A program made the position numbers and the translations under genes. A stretch of 8,701 nucleotides of DNA. Origin: an uncultured Gammaproteobacteria bacterium. Its GTDB lineage: Bacteria; Pseudomonadota; Gammaproteobacteria; CAJQNE01. Position 1 is the first letter of the stretch. Every line of letters begins with the position of its first letter. The stretch is from NCBI GenBank assembly GCA_905479545.1, contig CAJQNE010000024.1:1-8701 (forward strand), read 5' to 3'. The notes under the pieces are model-generated. The model made no database searches, was not told the origin of the DNA, and saw only the letters and a program-made list of their open reading frames with translations. Below are positions 1 to 6,161 of this stretch, piece by piece.

Positions 1-383
1 GCGAAGCATTGGCTTGTCAGGCTGATATCGATAGCGTTATGCGCGGCAAGACGGTGGAGTTTAAATTCGCCAGCGATGCGCTGGAAACCCGATCCGAACA
101 GTTTTTGCAGCAAATTGCTACGGCGATGAATCGCTGCCCAAGTGCTTACCTTTATGTCATTGGCCACACCGATTCTGTCGGTACACAAGAGCGTAATCAG
201 CGGCTTAGTCAGCGCCGCGCCGGCAGTGTTGCCGATTACCTGGTTAGCCAGGGCGTTTACAGTGAATTTGTCATCGCCGAAGGGCGGGGCGAAAAAGAGC
301 CTATTTTTAGTAATAACACGGATGACGGGCGTGCCCGAAATCGTCGCATTGAATTTTCGGTACGTTCGGAGCCTTCCCTATGA
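1..383 (+). CDS. OmpA-family peptidoglycan-binding protein, C-terminal part (5' end outside window)
   Basis: The reading frame is open from the first base, so the gene starts upstream; the first visible in-frame residues are EALACQAD. What is visible is almost exactly one OmpA C-terminal domain, which in this family holds the outer membrane or a lipoprotein to the cell wall by binding diaminopimelate in peptidoglycan. The diagnostic elements are a beta strand ending in FKFASDALE, the block GHTDSVGTQERNQRLSQRRAGS, the glycine-rich AEGRGEKEP, and the terminal GRARNRRIEFSV, which carries the conserved NRRIE arginine. The lead-in CQADIDSVMRGKTVEF resembles that of larger proteins in which BON-like domains precede the OmpA domain, but that part is not visible. 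The TGA stop overlaps the next gene's ATG (ATGA), which suggests translational coupling. Family assignment is firm; the identity of the full protein is open. Confidence 0.93.
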   Translation, partial: EALACQADIDSVMRGKTVEFKFASDALETRSEQFLQQIATAMNRCPSAYLYVIGHTDSVGTQERNQRLSQRRAGSVADYLVSQGVYSEFVIAEGRGEKEPIFSNNTDDGRARNRRIEFSVRSEPSL

Positions 384-1297
384 TGTTTCTATTTTTTCAG
401 TTGTTATTCTGGCTGCTGCTTGCCGGTGTGCTGGGTTTTGCCGCTGGCTGGTTTTTGCAGGCCCGTAGAGCAGGTAAAAGATTAGCGGAGCACCGCGAGC
501 GATATCGGCAGCACATTCAGCGACTGGAACAGGGCTTAGCCGATGTTGCAGAGGACGAGCCCTATGCTAAGGAGCGTCGTGACCCGATTGAGGTTAGCGA
601 AGACCCGGTAAGTTTCTTGTCGGGTGCCGAAGAGGCTGAACAGCGTCGTCGCGAAATGCGGAATGACGAATCGCTGCCAGCGCAGGCAGAAAGCAGCGGC
701 GTGCAATCCGGGCAAACCGTGACGCTGACGCCAGCACAAGATGATACGGCTGCTGCGAGTGAGGTTTATTTCACCCGTGAAGCTGAGCCGAATGATGCAG
801 CGGTAGAAGCGTCCGTCGATAATGTAGTTGACGAGCCGAATGCGGCCTTAGCCAGCGCGCCAGCAGAGTGGGATGGTCGGCTGCAAAGCTGTGAGAGCAG
901 CATACAGGCGCTACAACAACGCCTCGGTAGACTGGAACGGCAGTGTAGGGCGCAGAGCACCGATACTCAGCCTAAGCCACTTGAAAAGGCGGCAGCGGCG
1001 ATGAGTGCTGCGAATCAAACCGCGGTCAAGCCGTTCGCTGAGCCATCAGCCGGTTTTAAACCCTACGGCATGGAAGCGCCGGACGGTGAGCCTGATGATT
1101 TAAAGCGTATTTGGGGGGTTGGCCCGAAACTAGAGGGCATGCTCAACGACATGGGCATCTTCCATTTTAGGCAAATAGCTTCATTCAGCGCTGAAGACAT
1201 TGAAAATGTCTCCGCTAAGCTCGACCAATTCGCTGATCGGGTAAAACGTGACGACTGGGTTAGTCAGGCGTCAAAATTGATGGCGGAAGAGCAGTAA
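380..1297 (+). CDS. Membrane-anchored protein with C-terminal H3TH (COG3743-like) domain
   Basis: The 305-residue protein has three parts. Residues 3-26 form one hydrophobic helix, followed by the basic cluster R29, R30, K33, R34, so the bulk of the chain is predicted to be cytoplasmic. Residues about 35-235 are acidic, low in complexity and probably disordered, with a short predicted coiled coil near 164-190 (LQSCESSIQALQQRLGRLE). Residues 239-300 form a compact domain beginning DDLKRIWGVGPKLE and ending RDDWVSQASKL, the pattern of the flap-endonuclease-like helix-3-turn-helix domain of COG3743. That domain also occurs at the ends of some other proteins and probably binds nucleic acid or protein; no nuclease active site is visible. 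The ATG at 380 overlaps the upstream stop, and GGAG at 368-371 is well spaced; the ATG at 383 is an equal alternative. The cellular role is unknown; placement between an OmpA protein and ppnN suggests a shared transcript. Confidence 0.88.
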   Translation: MMFLFFQLLFWLLLAGVLGFAAGWFLQARRAGKRLAEHRERYRQHIQRLEQGLADVAEDEPYAKERRDPIEVSEDPVSFLSGAEEAEQRRREMRNDESLPAQAESSGVQSGQTVTLTPAQDDTAAASEVYFTREAEPNDAAVEASVDNVVDEPNAALASAPAEWDGRLQSCESSIQALQQRLGRLERQCRAQSTDTQPKPLEKAAAAMSAANQTAVKPFAEPSAGFKPYGMEAPDGEPDDLKRIWGVGPKLEGMLNDMGIFHFRQIASFSAEDIENVSAKLDQFADRVKRDDWVSQASKLMAEEQ

Positions 1298-1302
1298 CGT
1301 TT

Positions 1303-2718
1303 GTGACTAGCCAGCAGTCCGGCAATAGCCTGGTTAGCCTCGACGCTGAGGTCGGTCCGGCGGATGCGCTGCGGCAATTGTCGCGGCGTGAGAAAGCCGC
1401 GCTCGATACCCACAGCAAAAGTGATTTGCACGAGCGCTTTCGTCGCTGTGCATTAGCGGTGCTGAATACCGGTAGTGTGCAGGACGATAGCGTTGCAGTG
1501 CTTGAGCGATTTTGCGACTTCGATATTGATGTTGTTGAGCAGCCGAGGGGAATTCGCCTACGGCTAAAAAATGCGCCGGTATCGGCCTTTGTTGATGGCC
1601 AGCTGATTGAGGGCATCCGCGAGCAGTTGTTCGCAGTAATGCGTGATGTGCTGGCGGCCGCTACGGTAGACGCCGCGCTCGATACGACGGATCAGGTGTT
1701 TGAGTGGTTGCGGGAGGCCGGTGCCATTCGCACCGGTGAACAGCCGGGCATGGTGGTGTGCTGGGGTGGCCATTCTATTGCACGCAATGAATACGACTAC
1801 AGCAAAGCGCTTGGTTATCAGCTTGGGCTGCGCGGTTTAAATATTTGCACGGGTTGCGGTCCTGGTGCCATGAAGGGGCCGATGAAGGGCGCCACTATTG
1901 CCCACGCAAAGCAGCGGATTAAGGACGGCAGGTATCTCGGTATCACCGAGCCGGGCATTATCGCGGCCGAATCACCGAACCCGATTGTGAACGAGCTGGT
2001 GGTAATGCCCGACGTTGAAAAGCGGATGGAGGCATTTATAAGGCTGGCCCACGTAATTGTGGTTTTTCCGGGTGGTGTGGGTACGGCGGAAGAGGTGCTG
2101 CACTTGCTCAGTGTGATGCTGCAGCCAGAGAACGCCGATATTACGTTGCCTTTGATTTTCACCGGGCCGCCGACCGCGATAGAGTACTTTAAGCAGCTCG
2201 ACGCATTTTTGGTCGCCTGTTTGGGGGATTCTGTACGACAGTATTATCAGATTATCATCGGCGATGAGGTGACCGGTGGCGTGGATGACCGGGTTACCGC
2301 TACTGAGAAAGTAGCCAGGCGGGTGGCTGAAGGAGTCGAAAATGCGATGGCGGCCCGACGAATACGCGACGATGCCTACGGGTTTAACTGGAAGCTGCAT
2401 ATTCCACCTGAGCTGCAGCAGCCGTTTTTACCGACGCACAAAAATATGGCAGCACTTAAGCTGCAGATTGGTCGCAGCCAACATAAGCTGGCTGGTGACC
2501 TACGGCGACTATTCTCCGGCATTGTCGCAGGTAATGTTAAGCAGGAAGGGCTGCGGGCAGTGGCTGAACACGGCCCTTATCAGCTGAATGGCGATAAAGA
2601 AATTACCCGCCGCCTGGATGTGTTGCTGCGTTCCTTTATTGCTCAGGGTCGGATGAAATTACCCGGCAAGCCTTATTCGCCGTGCTATCAACTGCTTGAC
2701 AGTGAGGGGCTGGATTAG
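1303..2718 (+). CDS. ppnN: Pyrimidine/purine nucleotide 5'-monophosphate nucleosidase PpnN (YgdH), LOG family
   Basis: PpnN hydrolyses the N-glycosidic bond of nucleoside 5'-monophosphates, giving free base and ribose 5-phosphate, and in E. coli it is stimulated by (p)ppGpp. The 471-residue product resembles E. coli PpnN (454 residues) from end to end. Landmarks are the N-terminal LHERFRRCALAVLNTGS (42-58), CWGGHSI (153-159), CGPGAMKGPMKGA (185-197), the LOG-family signature PGGVGTAEE (256-264), which forms the phosphate/ribose pocket with its catalytic glutamate, and the C-terminal FSGIVAGNVKQEG and RMKLPGKPYSPCY. This long C-terminal extension separates PpnN from short LOG cytokinin-type enzymes. 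The start is GTG, 5 bases after the upstream stop, with a purine-rich GGAAGAG about 11 bases before it; residues 1-40 are the least conserved, so the exact start is less sure. It probably belongs to the upstream operon. Confidence 0.97.
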   Translation: MTSQQSGNSLVSLDAEVGPADALRQLSRREKAALDTHSKSDLHERFRRCALAVLNTGSVQDDSVAVLERFCDFDIDVVEQPRGIRLRLKNAPVSAFVDGQLIEGIREQLFAVMRDVLAAATVDAALDTTDQVFEWLREAGAIRTGEQPGMVVCWGGHSIARNEYDYSKALGYQLGLRGLNICTGCGPGAMKGPMKGATIAHAKQRIKDGRYLGITEPGIIAAESPNPIVNELVVMPDVEKRMEAFIRLAHVIVVFPGGVGTAEEVLHLLSVMLQPENADITLPLIFTGPPTAIEYFKQLDAFLVACLGDSVRQYYQIIIGDEVTGGVDDRVTATEKVARRVAEGVENAMAARRIRDDAYGFNWKLHIPPELQQPFLPTHKNMAALKLQIGRSQHKLAGDLRRLFSGIVAGNVKQEGLRAVAEHGPYQLNGDKEITRRLDVLLRSFIAQGRMKLPGKPYSPCYQLLDSEGLD

Positions 2719-2839
2719 GCTGTACGGCCGGTTGGTCAGGAATCGCCCTGTTGTTTCCAAGCAGGCTGATCAGCATCAGCACGAGAATGCAGCAAACGAC
2801 GACAGTATAAGCTATGGATACCGCGATCCTGTGTGCCAT
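2636..2839 (-). CDS. Possible small membrane protein (doubtful ORF)
   Basis: A 67-codon frame on the minus strand starts at an ATG (2837-2839) and reads MAHRIAVSIAYTVVV. One strongly hydrophobic helix spans about residues 5-27. The tail is short, proline-rich and hydrophilic (AIPDQPAVQPNPAPHC). The membrane segment lies in otherwise empty DNA, but the last 28 codons run antisense to the conserved end of ppnN. No Shine-Dalgarno sequence precedes the ATG (GATTGGCAAC), and a TTG start 18 bases upstream is no better. I do not recognise the protein. The helix could be chance, so it is listed as a candidate only. Confidence 0.2.
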   Translation of the reverse strand: MAHRIAVSIAYTVVVCCILVLMLISLLGNNRAIPDQPAVQPNPAPHCQAVDSTANKACRVISSDPEQ

Positions 2840-2853
2840 GTTGCCAATCGATA

Positions 2854-2883
2854 TCAACTAAATATTAACTAAAGTGTAGTTGA
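2854..2883. promoter_or_regulatory. Operator-like AT-rich inverted repeat, copy A
   Basis: The outer arms TCAACTA (2854-2860) and TAGTTGA (2877-2883) form a perfect 7-bp inverted repeat. A nested one, AACTA/TAGTT (2867-2871 and 2877-2881), has a 5-base spacer. Read on the minus strand, the right part is CTACACTTTAGTTA, which recurs with one extra base at 3792-3806, on the other side of the regulator gene. The repeat lies just upstream of the doubtful small ORF. A binding site for the neighbouring regulator is an inference. Confidence 0.35.
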
Positions 2884-2994
2884 TGTTCGGTGGTTTTGCA
2901 GGAAAATATCAATTTAACATGTATTTTAGTTTCGCTAGCCTCGGCACCGCCGGGCGTTTCAACCCCGATTGCTGATTGACGCTTAGCAGGCCTG

Positions 2995-3038
2995 CGGCGC
3001 TACCATCAGGGCGCGGTGAGCGGTCGATGGTAGCGCCG
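2995..3038. repeat. Perfect 13-bp inverted repeat with 18-base spacer, possible hairpin terminator
   Basis: The arms CGGCGCTACCATC (2995-3007) and GATGGTAGCGCCG (3026-3038) are exactly complementary, and the spacer is 18 bases. The palindrome GCAGGCCTGC (2986-2995) abuts the left arm. The right arm ends 18 bases beyond the regulator's stop codon and the repeat lies between convergent genes, so a transcription-stopping or mRNA-stabilising hairpin is the simplest reading. Neither strand has a T-run after the stem, so it is not a standard intrinsic terminator. A dispersed REP-type or MITE-type repeat is the main alternative. Confidence 0.7.
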
Positions 3039-3056
3039 TATTAGGTGGGTAGCCGA

Positions 3057-3656
3057 CTAGGGGCGACGGACTATCGCAACCACTGCGCCAAGGCCGGTGT
3101 CGTCGCCTAGCTCAGTTTTATTGGCGAACGACAGGCTCTTCTTCCGGCCCTTGCTTGCCACCAGTGTATTGCGGTTCTGGCGGGCTTTGGGGTCAATTAC
3201 TACCCAGTCTTTAGACGCCAGCCGGTCGGCAGCGTTTGCCGAAAATTGATCATCGTCGGTCAGTTGCAGCGCAAAGCTGTGTGTACTGTGCGGTACCGGG
3301 CAGCCAATGGCGCGGTCAGAGTCTTTGAGTTTGCCTTTCTTTAAAAAATTCGGCAGCTCGTCGCGTTCAAGCAGCGGCACCCAGCTCGAAGCTTTTTTAA
3401 CGTTATAGCGTGCAGAGTTCTCGGCAATACCGTCAGTTTGCTCGCCTGTCAGCAACCAGTTAGTGGGTACGTCCAGAAGTTCGGCGCAATGCAGTAAGTG
3501 CTGGCGGCCGATATGGCCGCTCTGCAGCCATTTGTTAACCGCTTGTGGAGACACGCCGGTAGCGTGAGCTAGTGCTCGTTGAGTCATGTTCCGTTGTTTC
3601 AATGTATCGCGAAGCCGTTCCGCCATACCTTGTTGTAATTCGTTTAAAGTCGCCAT
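3057..3656 (-). CDS. XRE-family (Cro/CI-type) regulator with degenerate S24/LexA-like C-terminal domain
   Basis: The 199-residue protein has an N-terminal Cro/CI helix-turn-helix at about 13-70. MTQRALAHATGVSPQAVNKW (24-43) carries both helices of the motif, and LLDVPTNWLLTGE (60-72) closes the domain as in phage-type repressors. Residues 90-199 follow the outline of a CI/LexA peptidase domain (SWVPLL, SFALQL, KDWVVIDPKA, NTLVAS, GAVVAIVRRP). However, where the family has G-D-S-M with the catalytic serine this protein has DDDQF (134-138). No lysine sits in the usual place after NTLVAS, and no Ala-Gly cleavage site is apparent. It is therefore probably not self-cleaving and may respond by other means. 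The ATG has a good ribosome site (AAGGGA, about 4 bases away). No prophage genes lie nearby, so a domesticated phage repressor is one explanation. Targets are unknown. Confidence 0.88.
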   Translation of the reverse strand: MATLNELQQGMAERLRDTLKQRNMTQRALAHATGVSPQAVNKWLQSGHIGRQHLLHCAELLDVPTNWLLTGEQTDGIAENSARYNVKKASSWVPLLERDELPNFLKKGKLKDSDRAIGCPVPHSTHSFALQLTDDDQFSANAADRLASKDWVVIDPKARQNRNTLVASKGRKKSLSFANKTELGDDTGLGAVVAIVRRP

Positions 3657-3791
3657 ATGTCCCTTCAGCCCATGCTATCTGCCAATTAATTATGGTAGTT
3701 GTGAGCAATGTTTTGCCTATCAATGCTACAGCGGGCAGTCCACGCCAGCTGTAAGCGTTTGGTTTACTGTCAGTTTTCACTGAAACAATTG

Positions 3792-3812
3792 TAACTAAAT
3801 GTGTAGCTAAAT
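3792..3812. promoter_or_regulatory. Operator-like AT-rich motif, copy B
   Basis: TAACTAAATGTGTAGCTAAAT lies about 136 bases upstream of the regulator's start codon. On the minus strand it contains CTACACATTTAGTTA, which matches CTACACTTTAGTTA of copy A apart from one inserted base. It also shows two direct TTAG(C/T)TA units whose starts are 12 bases apart. Its position in the regulator's upstream region suits an autoregulatory site, but no convincing -35/-10 pair was found beside it. Confidence 0.33.
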
Positions 3813-3845
3813 CGTTATGGCCAGTTTACCGCCGAAAATATAATT

Positions 3846-3867
3846 CAATTAGCAATGTGCTGAATTG
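3846..3867 (-). terminator. Possible weak terminator after truC
   Basis: CAATTAGCA and TGCTGAATTG pair with a single bulged base around a 3-base loop, forming a 9-bp stem that begins 15 bases beyond the truC stop codon. On the minus strand the stem is followed by AATTATATTTTCGG, which is T-rich but interrupted. The position fits termination of the WS/DGAT-truC transcript. The stem is AT-rich and would be weak. Confidence 0.35.
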
Positions 3868-3881
3868 CCTTGACTTTACAG

Positions 3882-4703
3882 CTACAGCTGGATTGGCCTG
3901 TTGTTAGTGCTAGCAACGGTTTCAGACCAATTCAGCTTATTTACTACAAGTGTAAACTCGGCGCTAAGGTCAGCAACCAAAGGTAGTGTTGCGCAAGTTT
4001 TTGGATGGTTGAATGTTATTCCGGTGGCGGCAAGTAGCAATCTATGACAATTGAAGTGCCTGCGGAAGAATCGGTTATGCCGTCCTTCGCCATGGGTGGT
4101 GTCACCGATAATGGGATGGAACGCATGTTTCATATGCCGTCGTAGTTGGTGTTTTCGACCGGTTTTTGGTTGGAGTTTTACCAATGAATATCGGCTACTC
4201 GGGTAGCGGCCCACCGCAAAGGGTAGTTCTGTACTCGCAAGGGTTTGAAAATGGGTAATGGCAGGCTGCGGCAACTTATTAAGTCTGGCTGCGCTATCGG
4301 TCATTTTGTCGAGCTGTTCGGCAAGCGGGTAGTCAATTTTCCCGCACGTCGCGGGTACCCCGCGAACGATTGCCAGATAGGTCTTTTGCACTTGTTGCTG
4401 CTGAAATTGCTCGTTCAAAATCCGGGCAATTTCGCTACTCAATGCGAACACTAATAGGCCCGAAGTTGGCTTATCCAGACGGTGCACGGGATAGACGCGT
4501 TGGCCTATTTGGTCGCGGAGCATTTGCAGGGCGAAGCGAGTTTCAAAGCGGTCAACAGCGCTGCGATGTACTAGTAGTCCTGATGGTTTGTTTATCGCAA
4601 CGAGGTACTCGTCGCGATAAATAATCTCTAATACATCTGACTCATGCTTGGTTGGGCTTTGGAAGTCTTGCTCGAGCGCGCCAATGCTTTTAGATTCGCT
4701 CAA
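3882..4703 (-). CDS. truC: tRNA pseudouridine(65) synthase TruC
   Basis: TruC isomerises uridine 65 in the T-stem region of certain tRNAs to pseudouridine, in the cytoplasm. The 273-residue product (E. coli TruC is 260) shows the RluA-family core. LEIIYRDEYLVAINKPSGLL starts at residue 25, and YPVHRLDKPTSG (71-82) carries catalytic Asp77. Further conserved blocks are PQPAITHFQTLA, SRYSLVKLQPKTGRKHQLRRH and HPIIGDTTHGEGRHNRFF. HRSAVDRFETRF and GDTTHG are typical of TruC rather than of RluA, RluC or RluD. The start is taken as the TTG at 4703, preceded by GGAG ten bases upstream inside the end of the WS/DGAT gene; no ATG or GTG occurs before the conserved core. Residues 1-23 have no counterpart in E. 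coli TruC. The gene overlaps the upstream stop by 14 bases, so the two are probably co-translated. Confidence 0.95.
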   Translation of the reverse strand: MSESKSIGALEQDFQSPTKHESDVLEIIYRDEYLVAINKPSGLLVHRSAVDRFETRFALQMLRDQIGQRVYPVHRLDKPTSGLLVFALSSEIARILNEQFQQQQVQKTYLAIVRGVPATCGKIDYPLAEQLDKMTDSAARLNKLPQPAITHFQTLASTELPFAVGRYPSSRYSLVKLQPKTGRKHQLRRHMKHAFHPIIGDTTHGEGRHNRFFRRHFNCHRLLLAATGITFNHPKTCATLPLVADLSAEFTLVVNKLNWSETVASTNNRPIQL

Positions 4704-6069
4704 ACAGGGATGTCTCCAGATCAGCTAAGGCGGTTTCTGAGTAGTCGAGTAGCCTCTGCAGACTTGGCACAGCCTGACGGCAGGCCGTAAAGCCGAAACC
4801 GACCTGGTCTTCATAGCTGGTAAGGGTGATGTTCATCGCCTGGCCATCGTAGGGAATCGACAGTGGATACATTTCTTCGAGCTTCGCTCCATTCCAGTAC
4901 AGCGATGTTTTTGGCCCCGGTACATTAGAAATTACCAGGTTAAACGGTGGGCGTACCCGGTCGATTCCCAACGCCATAGAGAGTGGTGTCGGGCCTAATG
5001 TGGCGGCGGTGTAGGCAATCTGTTCGAGTCGCGACATGCTTCGCAGACGGTTTTTGGCGAATTGAGCACTCTCCATAATGTGTCGCAGCCGGTCGCCGGG
5101 GTCACCAATATGAGTGCCGAGATTGACCAGAATGGCAGCAACCTGATTACCATCTTCAGGTGAATCGGCCGCCCGCACTGAAACCGGTACCATCGCAATC
5201 AGTGGCTTATCGGGCAGGGCGTTATTGGCGATCAGGTAGTCACGCAGCGCGCCGGAGCATACTGCTAAGGCGATGTCGTTAATCGTACCGCCGCAGCTCT
5301 TTGCCAGTTTTTTCATGCGGTCTAGCGAGTAGGACTGCGCCGCAAAGCGCCGTGAGCTACAAATGGGCACATTGAACATGGTCACCGGTGCGTGGAATGG
5401 CCTGGCGTTGGCAGTGTTATGTTCTACGTCACGAAAGATATCGCGCAAGCCGCGACCCGCTGCAGGCAACAGTCTGTAGCCACCTTTAATATTGTCGACC
5501 AAACTCGATACCGGGTTGCCGGCGGGAGAGCTGACTTCGCTGCTGGTGGTTTTTCGTGGTTGACGTTTCTGTGCCCAGATCGGTGGGCGATTCAACTCCA
5601 GTGGGTCGGGCGATAGCGCCTGATGGCCCAGTCGCATCGCGGCCATGCCGTCGACCAGCGAGTGATGGATTTTGGTGTAGAGTGCAAAACGACCGTCGTT
5701 CAGGCCCTCAATAAGGCTTTCTTCCCATAGAGGTCTTGAGCGGTCGCAATGCGTACCGTGCAGCCGTGAAACAAGCGCTAGTAGTTCTCTGATGCGGCCC
5801 GGTTTCGGCAGTGCCGAATGGCGGAAGTGGTGATGAATATCGAAGTGGGGATCATCGTCGCGGTGCCAACCGGTAGGCCGCAGCACCATGCGCTGGTTGA
5901 ACGGTTTCTCGGGAACATCGAATTCCAGCGCGCTCTCCCACAGCTCGCTAATAAAGTCGTCGCCCGCTCCGGCAGGTGGCCGGAAAAGTTGCAGTCCGGC
6001 AACGTGCATTGGTTTGCGACGGTCTTCACCTAATAAGAATAAGGCGTCGGTGGGTGATAGTGCTTTCAT
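4690..6069 (-). CDS. Wax ester synthase / diacylglycerol acyltransferase (WS/DGAT)
   Basis: This enzyme joins acyl-CoA to fatty alcohols or diacylglycerol, making wax esters or triacylglycerol stored as lipid inclusions near the inner membrane. The 459-residue protein has the usual length and all the hallmark motifs in order: the opening LSPTDALFLLGE (4-15), PLW (113-115), the catalytic HHSLVDG (135-141, the HHxxxDG motif), NDIALAVCSGALRDYL (264-279), and FNLVISNVPGP (376-386). The HHxxxDG motif is intact, so activity is expected; wax versus triacylglycerol preference cannot be read from sequence. The ATG at 6069 has a strong ribosome site, GAGGGG, 5-6 bases upstream. It is divergent from polA across 128 bases and overlaps truC downstream. 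Many such bacteria carry several paralogues, so a numbered symbol is not given. Confidence 0.96.
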   Translation of the reverse strand: MKALSPTDALFLLGEDRRKPMHVAGLQLFRPPAGAGDDFISELWESALEFDVPEKPFNQRMVLRPTGWHRDDDPHFDIHHHFRHSALPKPGRIRELLALVSRLHGTHCDRSRPLWEESLIEGLNDGRFALYTKIHHSLVDGMAAMRLGHQALSPDPLELNRPPIWAQKRQPRKTTSSEVSSPAGNPVSSLVDNIKGGYRLLPAAGRGLRDIFRDVEHNTANARPFHAPVTMFNVPICSSRRFAAQSYSLDRMKKLAKSCGGTINDIALAVCSGALRDYLIANNALPDKPLIAMVPVSVRAADSPEDGNQVAAILVNLGTHIGDPGDRLRHIMESAQFAKNRLRSMSRLEQIAYTAATLGPTPLSMALGIDRVRPPFNLVISNVPGPKTSLYWNGAKLEEMYPLSIPYDGQAMNITLTSYEDQVGFGFTACRQAVPSLQRLLDYSETALADLETSLFERI

Positions 6070-6091
6070 GGAATCCCCTCTGAATAGTTAT

Positions 6092-6106
6092 GGCTACACT
6101 GTAACC
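6092..6106. promoter_or_regulatory. 15-bp near-palindrome upstream of the WS/DGAT gene
   Basis: GGCTACACTGTAACC has 7-base arms around a central C and one mismatch (C opposite A at the third position). It lies 23 bases upstream of the WS/DGAT start codon, where a repressor could block transcription. It shares GCTACAC (minus-strand reading of copy B) with the AT-rich motif beside the regulator gene. Function is inferred only from symmetry and position. Confidence 0.25.
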
Positions 6107-6144
6107 CGTAGCAATATTTGCGCCTATGACTGCGCGCGCATTTG

Positions 6145-6161
6145 GATTGGTCAAAACTGTT
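6145..6161. promoter_or_regulatory. Weak FadR-like site
   Basis: GATTGGTCAAAACTGTT matches 12 of 17 positions of the FadR-type operator as I recall it (AACTGGTCGGACCTGTT). The left half TGGTC is kept, but the right half of the core is poorer. The interest is positional, since it lies upstream of a gene that consumes acyl-CoA. No fadR gene is in the window, and chance is a fair explanation. Confidence 0.15.

Larger units (their letters stand above)
2719..3056. other. Intergenic region between the convergent ppnN and regulator genes
   Basis: These 338 bases hold no recognisable conserved gene. From left to right they contain the doubtful small minus-strand ORF, an imperfect hairpin GCTGAT/ATCAGC at 2765-2780 without a T-tract, the AT-rich operator-like repeat at 2854-2883, an AT-rich stretch to about 2935, a short palindrome GCAGGCCTGC at 2986-2995, and the 13-bp inverted repeat at 2995-3038. 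No clear Rho-independent terminator with a T-tract follows ppnN. No tRNA-like or transposon-end sequence was seen. Confidence 0.7.

Noticed and set aside
1972..2400. A 142-codon antisense frame inside ppnN
   Set aside because: It lies wholly opposite a strongly conserved part of ppnN and its product shows no family features.
2765..2780. Hairpin GCTGAT/ATCAGC as a ppnN terminator
   Set aside because: The stem is only 6 bp with a 4-base loop and no T-run follows on either strand.
3767..3782. LexA-box-like CTGT-N8-ACTG upstream of the regulator gene
   Set aside because: The enterobacterial box needs CTGT-N8-ACAG. The second half is wrong here, and no SOS gene directly follows.
3657..3783. Small plus- and minus-strand frames in the region upstream of the regulator
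   Set aside because: They have no ribosome sites or recognisable motifs, and some run into the regulator gene in another frame, so they look like chance open frames.
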